Translations under genes and position numbers: made by a program
NCBI GenBank assembly: GCA_002371345.1
Contig: DFHY01000108.1
Coordinates: 2,046-65,135, forward strand
Direction: 5' to 3'
DNA: 63,090 nucleotides
Source: Lachnospiraceae bacterium UBA3711
GTDB lineage: Bacteria; Bacillota; Clostridia; Lachnospirales; Lachnospiraceae
Notes under the pieces: model-generated
What the model saw: the letters and a program-made list of their open reading frames with translations, nothing else
Told to the model about the DNA's origin: nothing
Databases searched by the model: none
Part shown: piece after piece, positions 1-7,692 of the stretch
Layout: each line of letters begins with the position of its first letter
Position numbering within the stretch: position 1 is the first letter of the stretch

Positions 1-274
1 ACTGCTGTCTGTGGCCGTTCTTCTTATGGTAGCCGGTCTTGCGCTTATACTTATAAACGATGACCTTCTTCGCCTTACCGTTTGCCACGACCGACGCGTC
101 GACTGTTGCGGAAGCAACATCCGCTCCGGCCTTCAGACCATCATCAGTGCTTACAGCAAGAACCTGATCGAAGACAACCTTCTCTCCCTCATCCTTGCCG
201 AGCTTCTCGACTCTGATCTCGTCGCCTTCAGCGACCTTGTACTGTTTACCACCTGTTGCGATAATAGCGTACAT
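1..274 (-). CDS. rplU: 50S ribosomal protein L21 (partial, C-terminus beyond window)
   Basis: Large-subunit ribosomal protein that binds 23S rRNA. The minus-strand reading frame starts MYAIIATGGKQYKV and continues with the Lys-rich body and the HKKNGHRQ stretch typical of L21. About 91 codons are present before the window edge cuts the gene. The start is fixed by a GGGAGG ribosome-binding site about 8 bases upstream. In Firmicutes rplU is normally followed by ysxB and rpmA, which would lie outside the window. The gene lies downstream of the radical-SAM/rng block, a common clostridial arrangement, but guaD, a DNA glycosylase and a pseudogene separate them here. Confidence 0.96.
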   Translation of the reverse strand, partial: MYAIIATGGKQYKVAEGDEIRVEKLGKDEGEKVVFDQVLAVSTDDGLKAGADVASATVDASVVANGKAKKVIVYKYKRKTGYHKKNGHRQQ

Positions 275-396
275 CTGGGTTTCCTCCCATTCTTAAAAAC
301 TCGCCAGCTTCGGCGCCGTCCTTGTAAATGGACGCACTTATGCCCCGCTGAGCGGCATACTCACGAACTATATCACACGTTTCAAGCATGCGTCAA
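275..396 (-). promoter_or_regulatory. rplU promoter and probable L21 leader RNA
   Basis: On the minus strand a -35 TTGACG (391-396) and a -10 TATAGT (367-372) are separated by 18 bases. The roughly 85-base leader that follows contains two small hairpins (ATGCCGCT/CGGGGCAT and GTCC/GGAC) before a strong Shine-Dalgarno. Firmicutes commonly carry an autoregulatory L21 leader at this position. The assignment rests on position and hairpins, not on a covariance model. Confidence 0.7.
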
Positions 397-561
397 CTCT
401 TTTTTACGCGGTCAGCTAACTTCGCCCAGCTCAATGATGTATAGGAAACGAATTTATTTAATGCGTTTACCATAATCAATCGGTGGTGTTTCACGGGCTG
501 CCACTTCTGTGCTATTATAAAATCAATGTTAAACTTACAAATTGGTACAAAGGAGCTGCCT

Positions 562-1565
562 GTGAATAAACCGCTGCCTATTGGGATTGAATTCTTTGAA
601 GAGTTTAAGCGAAATGACTATTATTACGTGGATAAGACCCTGTTCATCAAGGAACTGATTGACAAAAAAGGCAAGGTCAACCTCTTCACAAGGCCGCGGC
701 GTTTCGGGAAGACCCTTACCCTTGACATGCTGCGCTGTTTTTTTGAGGAAGGATCCGATCCTGCGCTCTTCTCGGGGCTTAAGATTATGAATGCGGGGGA
801 GAAATACACCTCAATGAATGGAAAATACCCCGTGATTTTCTTGACCCTAAAATCCGCAAAAACCGGGAATGAGAAATCTGCGTTTGAGGCCATCCGGAAT
901 ACTTTGGCAAGGGAATTTGACCGCCACAGCGGGATTCTGAAAAGCGATGCATTAAGCAGTGAGGATGCTTCCTATTTTATAAAGTACAGGGACAGGAAAT
1001 TAGAACCGGAGCAGTACACAGATAGCCTGAAATTCCTCTGCGAGTGTATCAAAAAAGCTACCGGGAAAAATACGGATTTGATGAAGTGCGCAGCTGGTAC
1101 AACGGATATATTTTCGGAAACAGCAATGTCTACAATCCATGGAGCGTCATCATGTACCTCCGTGACCACATCGGCGCGAACCGCGATTATTTCCCCATGT
1201 CCTACTGGGCCAACACCAGCTCCAATTCCATCGTGCGGGACCTAATTGAGAGGGCCGATAGTGAAACGAAGGCGGATATTGTAAAGAGCAACCGTGAATC
1301 CGGAAATGGTCGGAGCGGCATCCTCGTAAAACCGGTACATATATTTGAAAAAGCTTTTGTACTGGAATTAAAAACAGCAAAGCAGCAAGGGAAGAAACCT
1401 GTTACGCTGGAAATGATAGATGCGGCCGCAGATGAGGCCCTAAAGCAAATCGACGAGATGCGTTATGCGGATGCCCTGTTGGAGGATGGTTACGGAAATA
1501 TCGGAAGATACGGGATTGCCTTTTTCAAAAAGGACTGCAGAGTGCATTATAAAGAGGGGTACTAA
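562..1565 (+). pseudogene. AAA-ATPase-like / PD-(D/E)XK nuclease family protein, degraded
   Basis: Relic of the common AAA-ATPase-like plus PDDEXK protein family (normally over 500 residues, often recombination or toxin associated). The best start is GTG at 562, behind AAGGAG, giving the family-typical opening NKPLPIGIEFFEEF and the Walker A region RPRRFGKT. Around 1055 the frame changes and the Walker B/sensor half of the ATPase is missing: the text jumps from LKFLCECI in one frame to EKYGFDEVRSWYNGY in another. A second in-frame loss lies between SIVRDLIERAD and the nuclease piece NRESGNGRS; the conserved Asp of that motif is Gly, while LELK remains. Only about 335 codons of sequence survive, so the gene is probably non-functional. 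Confidence 0.85.
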
Positions 1566-1582
1566 AAGCACCCCTCCTCTTT
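1554..1582 (+). terminator. Weak hairpin after the pseudogene
   Basis: GAGGGGT (1554-1560) can pair with ACCCCTC (1570-1576), followed by CTCTTT. It overlaps the pseudogene's last codons. The U-tract is poor, so it may be a weak terminator between the convergent pseudogene and guaD. Confidence 0.35.
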
Positions 1583-1619
1583 ACATGAGCGGAGCAACCT
1601 TCTTCAAAGGAATTCGGGT

Positions 1620-2870
1620 TCATATCTCCCTGCCGGCAAGATATCTCGCCCTGATATGGCCTGTCTCGCCCAGATAACAGAACCTCTCAACGAGCTCAGC
1701 CGGGGTCAGTTCATGGAACGGATCGGCCAGTCCGTCGATGACGAGAGCGTCAAACTGATAACCTCTCTCAAGGCTTCCGACCTTTCCGAACAGCTCACCG
1801 CTATGCTTAGTGCCGATCCAGAATGCCTCCGCGAAGGATATGGTGCGGTTCCCGTCAGGCTCATAGAATTCCTTCAGCTTCGACAGCTGCACGGATCTTG
1901 ATACCTGGCTGTATACTCCGAGATTGGCTCCTCCGGCTATATCGCTTCCGAATCCGAGATTCACTCCCCTGTCCATGAGTGTTCCGGTCTGCATGATCCC
2001 CGCTATGATGTTGAGCGTTGAGTCAGGGCACTGCACAGCGTATCCACCATACTTTTTGAGAATGCGTATGTCATCCTCCTTCGGGAATATGAAATGCGCT
2101 CCCACTACGGGGCCGTTTCCCAGAAGGCCGGCATGCTCGTAGATACCGGTATCGCATCCGCACTCGGGATACAGGCGCACCGACTCCTCAGCTTCCCATC
2201 TCGATTCCACCAGATGAGTCTGGACGCCGACCTGATACTTCTGCCCGAGCTTTCCCAGTCCCTTCATAAGCTCAAATGTGCAGGTCGGAGCAAATCTCGG
2301 GGTGAGGATCGGCTTCGCGGTCCTGTTGCCCATATATCTCTCCAGGAACTCCTCCGTGAGCCTGAGTGAATCTTCAGCAGTTTCGCACAGATAATCAGGA
2401 CTCTCCATGTCCATGTTGACCTTGCCAACATAAGCGTGAAGTCCTGCATTCTCCATGCGCTCAATCAGATATCCCGTCGCCTCGGAATGAATGGTTCCGA
2501 AAACCACTGCGTGCATGGTCCCATGGGCGATCATATCGTCCACAAAAGCGTCATACACGGTTTTTGCAAACTCTGGGTCAGCGTACTTTGACTCCAGCGG
2601 AAATGTGTAACCGTGCAGCCAGTCATACAGCAGGGCGTCCATCGCAATCCCTCGCTGGGGATACTGAGGCGCGTGAACATGAAGATCCGAAAATGCCGGG
2701 ATGATAACGCCGTTTCCGAAGTCAGTCACCGCCGCGCCTGCGAACTTCTCCGGAAGCACAGGGTATATTCCCTCAACCACTCCGTTTTCTACAGCTATAT
2801 AGCTGTCCGTGAACTGAGCAAGCTCATCTTTTGATTTCGAATACACAATACTGCCATGATATATATCCAT
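1620..2870 (-). CDS. guaD: Guanine deaminase (amidohydrolase superfamily)
   Basis: Hydrolyses guanine to xanthine and ammonia in the cytosol. The 416-residue protein shows the zinc-binding HVHAPQYPQRG motif at about residues 64-74, which is diagnostic of guanine deaminase. Further metal and substrate positions are QTHLVES, GAHFIF and GFGSDIAGG in the expected order. The ATG at 2870 is preferred over longer alternatives because GAGGGAG lies just upstream and the protein then begins directly with the family N-terminus. It is the last gene of the leftward string. A xanthine-dehydrogenase-like pair lies at the other end of the string, which fits a purine-breakdown theme, though one shared transcript is not proven. 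Confidence 0.93.
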   Translation of the reverse strand: MDIYHGSIVYSKSKDELAQFTDSYIAVENGVVEGIYPVLPEKFAGAAVTDFGNGVIIPAFSDLHVHAPQYPQRGIAMDALLYDWLHGYTFPLESKYADPEFAKTVYDAFVDDMIAHGTMHAVVFGTIHSEATGYLIERMENAGLHAYVGKVNMDMESPDYLCETAEDSLRLTEEFLERYMGNRTAKPILTPRFAPTCTFELMKGLGKLGQKYQVGVQTHLVESRWEAEESVRLYPECGCDTGIYEHAGLLGNGPVVGAHFIFPKEDDIRILKKYGGYAVQCPDSTLNIIAGIMQTGTLMDRGVNLGFGSDIAGGANLGVYSQVSRSVQLSKLKEFYEPDGNRTISFAEAFWIGTKHSGELFGKVGSLERGYQFDALVIDGLADPFHELTPAELVERFCYLGETGHIRARYLAGREI

Positions 2871-2901
2871 CTTTTTCTCCCTCACTTTTTCCCCATCACA
2901 G

Positions 2902-3393
2902 CTATATGCCCCGGATTCTGCTCCAGGCTTCGACAAGTCTCTCCATGCTCCAGGCCGCGTTTGCCGGGCTTGTAGATGGAAGGCATATGCACTCTCTGCC
3001 TGTAACGGGTTCGGTGTACTTCCTGTACATCTTCTCAGCCGTCCTTCCGTTGACATATATATCGGATATCGGCGCGGCCTCAAGAATCTCACTCAGGTCA
3101 TTCGCCGTCACATCCCTGATGCTGGCATCAGATGACCCTGTGATCCGGCATGAGGCTATGACATCCCATGCGGCAATATGATTGCGGATAAGGAACTCTC
3201 TTCTCTCAGGCACAGTCATCGGCACATTCTCCCCGTATACTGCAGCCACAACCTTCCAGAAGCGGTTCTGCGGATGCCCATAGAAGAACATCGCCTCACG
3301 GGACTTTACCGACGGGAAGCTGCCGAGAATCAATATCCTGGATTCACTGTCATATACAGGTGCTATCGGATGCGTGATAAATGAGCTTTCCAA
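2902..3393 (-). CDS. Hypoxanthine-DNA glycosylase (UDG superfamily, family 6-like)
   Basis: DNA-repair enzyme predicted to excise deaminated adenine (hypoxanthine) from DNA. The 163-residue protein has the UDG-fold motifs in order: LILGSFPSVKS near residue 25, FFYGHPQNRFW around residue 36, and LPSTSPAN near residue 138. This matches the short DNA-deoxyinosine glycosylase family. The start appears to be TTG at 3393, with GGGAG about ten bases upstream; no in-frame ATG fits. It lies 31 bases upstream of guaD, so base-deamination repair and guanine deamination are encoded side by side. Substrate specificity is assigned from family resemblance. Confidence 0.85.
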   Translation of the reverse strand: MESSFITHPIAPVYDSESRILILGSFPSVKSREAMFFYGHPQNRFWKVVAAVYGENVPMTVPERREFLIRNHIAAWDVIASCRITGSSDASIRDVTANDLSEILEAAPISDIYVNGRTAEKMYRKYTEPVTGRECICLPSTSPANAAWSMERLVEAWSRIRGI

Positions 3394-3425
3394 AATATGT
3401 CATCTCCCATCAATCTACCTACTGA

Positions 3426-4652
3426 TTACGGAAACACATCCCTGAGCGGCACTTCTATCTTCTTCCTTGTAAGCTCCACAAGCCCGAGCTTCGTCATGTC
3501 CACCACTGTAGTCTTAACCGGGTCCGTAAGGACGGCTTTCCGAAGTTCGTCGAGTATCCTCAGTGAGTTTTTCTGCTGCTTCAGGTTTATGAAGTCAATC
3601 ACTATTATTCCTGACAGGTTCCTGAGCCTTATCTGCCTCGCAGCCTCTCTGGCGGCTTCAAGGTTGACGGAAAGGAGCGCTTCTTCCTTCTGCTTAGAGC
3701 TCTGGGAGCGGCCCGAGTTTACGTCAATTATGTGAAGCGCCTCGGTTGATTCTATTACAAGGTCCCCGCCGCCCTTCAGGTCGACTTTCTTATTCAGCGC
3801 CCGAGCTGTCTCGCGTTCGAGGGAGTATAGCTTCTCCATAGATACCATGGGATCATCGTACAGGCGAAGCTTTGGAGCGCTCCCCGGGGATTCGCTTCCT
3901 GCTTCAAATATCTGCCGGTACAGATCGCGGTCATCCGTTGTCACCGATTCAGCATCAGCTTCTGTCAGCCGCACTATCCGCTGCAGCCAGCGCGGCGGCT
4001 GCTTTCCCAGGCAGGAATGGACGCTCCGGTAAGGTGCCTTCAGCTTCAGGTCGGTTATCCGGGCTTCAAGTACGGACAGATCTTCAGATACTGCTTTCCT
4101 GACACTGTCTGTATCATCAGAAGCATTTTCCATTATTCCGGCGGCGCTGGTCCTTACGACTACTGAGCAGGTACCGATACGTTTCTGAAGCGCGGAGAAC
4201 TCATCCCGGCTCATAATAGAATCCTTCAGGGTTTTCCTGAGATCATCCGGAATCTTCCTTGATATTCCGAGGCCGATGCCGCCCAGCACCATTACCACGT
4301 ACTTTCCATGCAGCGTTATCTTGGTTGACAGGGACATGTCCTTGTGCCCGAATGCCTCCCTGGTGATCTGAACCACAAGCTGATCCCCCGCCTGAATATC
4401 GGGGCTCGGGCCCTTTGAAACATATATCGGATCCGCTATCTCATCAAATGGCAGATAACCGCTGACTCCGGGGATTATCTCAACGAAGGCGGCATTGATA
4501 TTCTTAGCCACCTTCTGAACCAGACCTATATATATGTCGCCGATGCCAGGACCATCCGTCAGAGCATCAGCGTGGATCTCCACGGCATGGCCGGAGTCAT
4601 CCAGTAGAAAAGAAAGCACCCTGTTCTCTTTTTTCTCTACGATATAGTTCAT
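3426..4652 (-). CDS. rng: Ribonuclease E/G family endoribonuclease
   Basis: Single-strand-specific endoribonuclease for rRNA and mRNA processing. At 408 residues it has an N-terminal S1-like RNA-binding region (IYIGLVQKVAKNINAAFVEI) and the catalytic metal-binding segments HIIDVNSGRS and IIVIDFINL, which supply the two Asp ligands. The protein ends shortly after MTKLGLVELTRKK, so the CPxCxG zinc-link found just after this point in RNase E and G is missing. It therefore either dimerises differently or acts as a monomer. The ATG overlaps the stop of the upstream DUF2344 gene (ATGA), as in the conserved radical-SAM/rng block. Confidence 0.9.
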   Translation of the reverse strand: MNYIVEKKENRVLSFLLDDSGHAVEIHADALTDGPGIGDIYIGLVQKVAKNINAAFVEIIPGVSGYLPFDEIADPIYVSKGPSPDIQAGDQLVVQITREAFGHKDMSLSTKITLHGKYVVMVLGGIGLGISRKIPDDLRKTLKDSIMSRDEFSALQKRIGTCSVVVRTSAAGIMENASDDTDSVRKAVSEDLSVLEARITDLKLKAPYRSVHSCLGKQPPRWLQRIVRLTEADAESVTTDDRDLYRQIFEAGSESPGSAPKLRLYDDPMVSMEKLYSLERETARALNKKVDLKGGGDLVIESTEALHIIDVNSGRSQSSKQKEEALLSVNLEAAREAARQIRLRNLSGIIVIDFINLKQQKNSLRILDELRKAVLTDPVKTTVVDMTKLGLVELTRKKIEVPLRDVFP

Positions 4653-5356
4653 ATTATCTCTTTACCAAGATCAATCAGTGCCGTAAACCTGTGCGCGCCG
4701 TCCTGCCCGAGATCCGCGTACACCTCATCACGGTTAATGAGGAACATGAACGGCTGAAAGCTCCTCCCGGATGCATCCGCGAACGCCTTCATGACAAGCT
4801 CAGGACGCACATTTCTGTCAAGTCCGGCCCCGAGGCCGAGAACAAGCTTATCCCCTGAGAACTTCGCCTCATAGATCAGAGGACGGATGTCGACCTCCTT
4901 CTCCGTCTTCTTTCCCTTCTTCATGACAGTGATATGCGGCTGCTCCAGCCACTTCATCAGTTCATCCTTCCAGCCCTCGCCCCAGGCGTATTCAGGACGC
5001 ATGGTAAGCGTATAGTCTGCTCTCGCGGCAAGATTCATGCCCTTATGTGCTTTTCCCTCCGGAATCTCCCTTGCCTGTGTAAAATGCACTCCCTCCGGAG
5101 CGGAGCTGTTCAGCCTCTCAACTATAAGACTTCCCGGGACCGGAGTGTTAAGATCAACATCCACATACTCGGAATCGCTAGTCATCCCGACCCCAAGCGG
5201 CAGGGCAAATGACATCGACATGTGAGGACTCATGCCCTCGGTATAGGTGACATCTATACCGGCACGGCGAAGGGCCTTCTGGAAATAGCGCATCATGTCA
5301 AGATGGCCGATAAACTTCATCAGCCCCTGCTTTGAGTACTTTATTCGAACTCTCAT
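4649..5356 (-). CDS. Radical-SAM-linked DUF2344 family protein (TIGR03936-like)
   Basis: Protein of 235 residues with the family signature near the N-terminus (RIKYSKQGLMKFIGHLDMMR) and the SPHMSMSFALPLGVG stretch. It is almost always encoded directly downstream of the TIGR03960-type radical SAM protein, sometimes fused to it, and is thought to act with it; the substrate is unknown. The start at 5356 overlaps the end of the radical-SAM gene and has GGAGG seven bases upstream. The stop overlaps the rng start by four bases, implying translational coupling through all three genes. Confidence 0.88.
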   Translation of the reverse strand: MRVRIKYSKQGLMKFIGHLDMMRYFQKALRRAGIDVTYTEGMSPHMSMSFALPLGVGMTSDSEYVDVDLNTPVPGSLIVERLNSSAPEGVHFTQAREIPEGKAHKGMNLAARADYTLTMRPEYAWGEGWKDELMKWLEQPHITVMKKGKKTEKEVDIRPLIYEAKFSGDKLVLGLGAGLDRNVRPELVMKAFADASGRSFQPFMFLINRDEVYADLGQDGAHRFTALIDLGKEII

Positions 5357-7530
5357 GCGCCCTCCGATCTCTGATGTGCGGCGGCTCTTCCAAGGCCGGG
5401 AACCGGGTTGCAGCTCTCAACGGGATACAGGTACACCTCTTCCGTCCCTGCCCTCAGCGTCCTGGATCCGTTCTTCTCGTTGAAGCATACGCCGCTGTTG
5501 AACTTCATCGCCCCGCATGACGAACACCTGCCGTGGCAGTTCTCAGTGAGCTCTGCCCTGTGCGCCTTGTGCCATTCATCAAGGAGGAATCTTTTCGTTG
5601 GACCGGCGTCTATGAAGTCCCACGGGAACAGTTCGTCCTCACCGCGCTGTCTTCCGGTGTAGAAATACAGGTCTATCCCCGTCTCTTCCATGGCGTCCAC
5701 CCACCGCTGCCAGTCCCAGTGCTCCGTCCATGCGTCGAACAGGGCGCCTCTCCTGTAGGCGGACTCAATTGTAGCCGATACCTTCCTGTCGCCGCGCGCG
5801 AGCAGCCCCTCCAGCACCGTGACATAAGCCTCGTGCCAGTTGTACCGGATCGACTTATGATTCAGGCTCGCCTTCACCTCCTCGTTCACAGTATGTGCAA
5901 AGTCAAGGTAGTCTTCGGGAGTAAACATAACCGCCCACTGGAACGGCGTAAATGGCTTGGGGACAAAGAACGCCGTTGAGATCGTGATCATGCACTTCCC
6001 GTTCCTCTTCTCCTTCGGGACGGTATCATAATAGAGCTCTGCTATCTTTTCAGCCAGATGAGCGATCTCTCTTCTGTCCTCCTCTGTCTCGGTAGGCTGT
6101 CCCAGCATGAAGTACAGCTTTACCTTATTCCAGCCTCCGCGGAACGCGTCGGCGGCACCGCGCATGATATCTTCCTCGGTCAGGCCTTTGTTGATCACGT
6201 CCCTCATCCTCTGTGACCCGCCCTCCGGAGCGAAGGTCAGAGAACTCTTCTTGACATCCTGCACCTTACTCATGACATCAAGAGAAAATGCGTCTATCCG
6301 GAGAGACGGAAGCGAGATATTGATATTGTTGGTCCTGCCATGCTTTTCAATCAGGTAGGTGACAAGCCCCTCGAGTTCAGGATAGTCGCTTGTTGACAGA
6401 GAACTCAGTGATATCTCCTCATGCCCGCTCGCCTCCAGCAGAAGATCCGCAGTCCTCTTCAGTGTCTCCAGGCTCTTCGTCCGTGTCGGCCGGTAGATCA
6501 TGCCCGCCTGACAGAAGCGGCAGCCGCGGATACATCCTCTCTGAACCTCGAGAACAACACGGTCCTGAGTCACCTGCATAAAAGGAACCAGGGGCTTCGT
6601 GATAAATGGGCTGCTGTCAAGATCCTCGACAGCCTGCTTCTTTATTCTCTTTGGTATCCCGTCACATACAGGCTCAAATGACCCAAGAGTTCCGTCTTCA
6701 TTGTAAGACGGCTCGTAAAGCATCGGACAGTAGATGCCGGGAACCGTGGCCGCTCTCCTGAGGAACTCCCTGCGCGTCAGGCCGCTCCTCCTGCATTCCT
6801 TGTACAGGTCAAGCAGCTCGTCATATACTGTCTCGCCCTCACCTATATAGAACAGGTCGAAGAACTCCGCCACCGGCTCCGGATTGTAGGCGCACGGCCC
6901 GCCGCCGATAACTATGGGAGAGCCCTCGCCGAGCAGAAGCTCCCTTCTGCCGCGGCCTTCATGTTCAACCGGGTGATTACGGTATCCATCCTCAGATAAC
7001 ATGCCGCTGCTCTTATGGCGGAAGCCGCCTTCAGGGCTGCCGGCGCCGCTGCGGCGGCCTGTCCTCTGTGACCCGGGCTCACATGATCCTGTATACAGAC
7101 GTTCCGCGGCATGGAAAGGTATGCCGCTCAGATCCAGGATCTGCAGAATATTCGCGTAGCACAGCTCATACTGCAGAGTTATTCCGAGAAAATCAAACTC
7201 CCTGACCGGATCCTGGGACTCGAGCGCGAACAGAGGGATCTTCTTCTCCCTCATGATCTCATCCAGATCGACCCACGGCGAATAGACCCGCTCACACCAT
7301 GTGTCGGGTCTATTGTTAAACATCTCATACAGGATCTGAATTCCGAGATGGGACATCCCTATCTCATAGACATCCGGAAAGCACATAACAAAACGGATGT
7401 CCGTCTTCGCCGGATCCTTGCGGACGGCATTAACTTCATTTCCAAGGTAACGTTCCGGCTTTCCGACCGAGAGAAGGATCTCCTCGGACAGCGCCTGCTT
7501 AATTGCCATACTGTTATTCACTCTGATCAC
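5353..7530 (-). CDS. Radical SAM protein, TIGR03960 family, with an unusual insertion
   Basis: Radical-SAM enzyme of unknown substrate, related in architecture to methylthiotransferase-like proteins. The [4Fe-4S] motif is RGCIRGCRFCQAG. A conserved N-terminal region (VMCFPDVYEIGMSHLGIQIL) and a C-terminal Cys cluster (CHGRCSSCG) are present. Translation probably starts at GTG 7530, whose bases overlap the stop of the tiny upstream gene (GTGA). At 725 residues it is longer than the usual 600-650. The excess is largely a Gly/Arg/Ser-rich segment at about residues 145-203, between SGIPFHAAER and SPIVIGGGPCAYNPEP, where relatives have a short loop. The frame stays open, so it looks like a real insertion. 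Confidence 0.92.
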   Translation of the reverse strand: MIRVNNSMAIKQALSEEILLSVGKPERYLGNEVNAVRKDPAKTDIRFVMCFPDVYEIGMSHLGIQILYEMFNNRPDTWCERVYSPWVDLDEIMREKKIPLFALESQDPVREFDFLGITLQYELCYANILQILDLSGIPFHAAERLYTGSCEPGSQRTGRRSGAGSPEGGFRHKSSGMLSEDGYRNHPVEHEGRGRRELLLGEGSPIVIGGGPCAYNPEPVAEFFDLFYIGEGETVYDELLDLYKECRRSGLTRREFLRRAATVPGIYCPMLYEPSYNEDGTLGSFEPVCDGIPKRIKKQAVEDLDSSPFITKPLVPFMQVTQDRVVLEVQRGCIRGCRFCQAGMIYRPTRTKSLETLKRTADLLLEASGHEEISLSSLSTSDYPELEGLVTYLIEKHGRTNNINISLPSLRIDAFSLDVMSKVQDVKKSSLTFAPEGGSQRMRDVINKGLTEEDIMRGAADAFRGGWNKVKLYFMLGQPTETEEDRREIAHLAEKIAELYYDTVPKEKRNGKCMITISTAFFVPKPFTPFQWAVMFTPEDYLDFAHTVNEEVKASLNHKSIRYNWHEAYVTVLEGLLARGDRKVSATIESAYRRGALFDAWTEHWDWQRWVDAMEETGIDLYFYTGRQRGEDELFPWDFIDAGPTKRFLLDEWHKAHRAELTENCHGRCSSCGAMKFNSGVCFNEKNGSRTLRAGTEEVYLYPVESCNPVPGLGRAAAHQRSEGA

Positions 7531-7634
7531 TTCTTCTTAGCTGCCTGCTTCCTCTTCAGCGCCGCGAGCTGCTGAGCGATCTTCTTGTTTGCCGCCTCTT
7601 TGCTGTCTTTATTCTTCTTGCCAAGCTTTCCCAT
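7527..7634 (-). CDS. Small Lys/Ala-rich protein (35 residues)
   Basis: A short minus-strand gene starting MGKLGKKNKDSKEAANKK and ending in a run of lysines. A perfect AGGAGG stands 10 bases before the ATG (7645-7650). Its TGA stop overlaps the GTG start of the radical-SAM gene, a classic coupling arrangement that argues for real translation. It is strongly basic, has no membrane segment or cysteine, and is predicted helical. I do not recognise a family; an RNA- or ribosome-binding role is possible but unproven. Confidence 0.7.
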   Translation of the reverse strand: MGKLGKKNKDSKEAANKKIAQQLAALKRKQAAKKK

Positions 7635-7692
7635 GTCAGCATTACCTCCTGATGTCATATTTCCGGGAAACACTGATCTGACCAGTGCTTCC

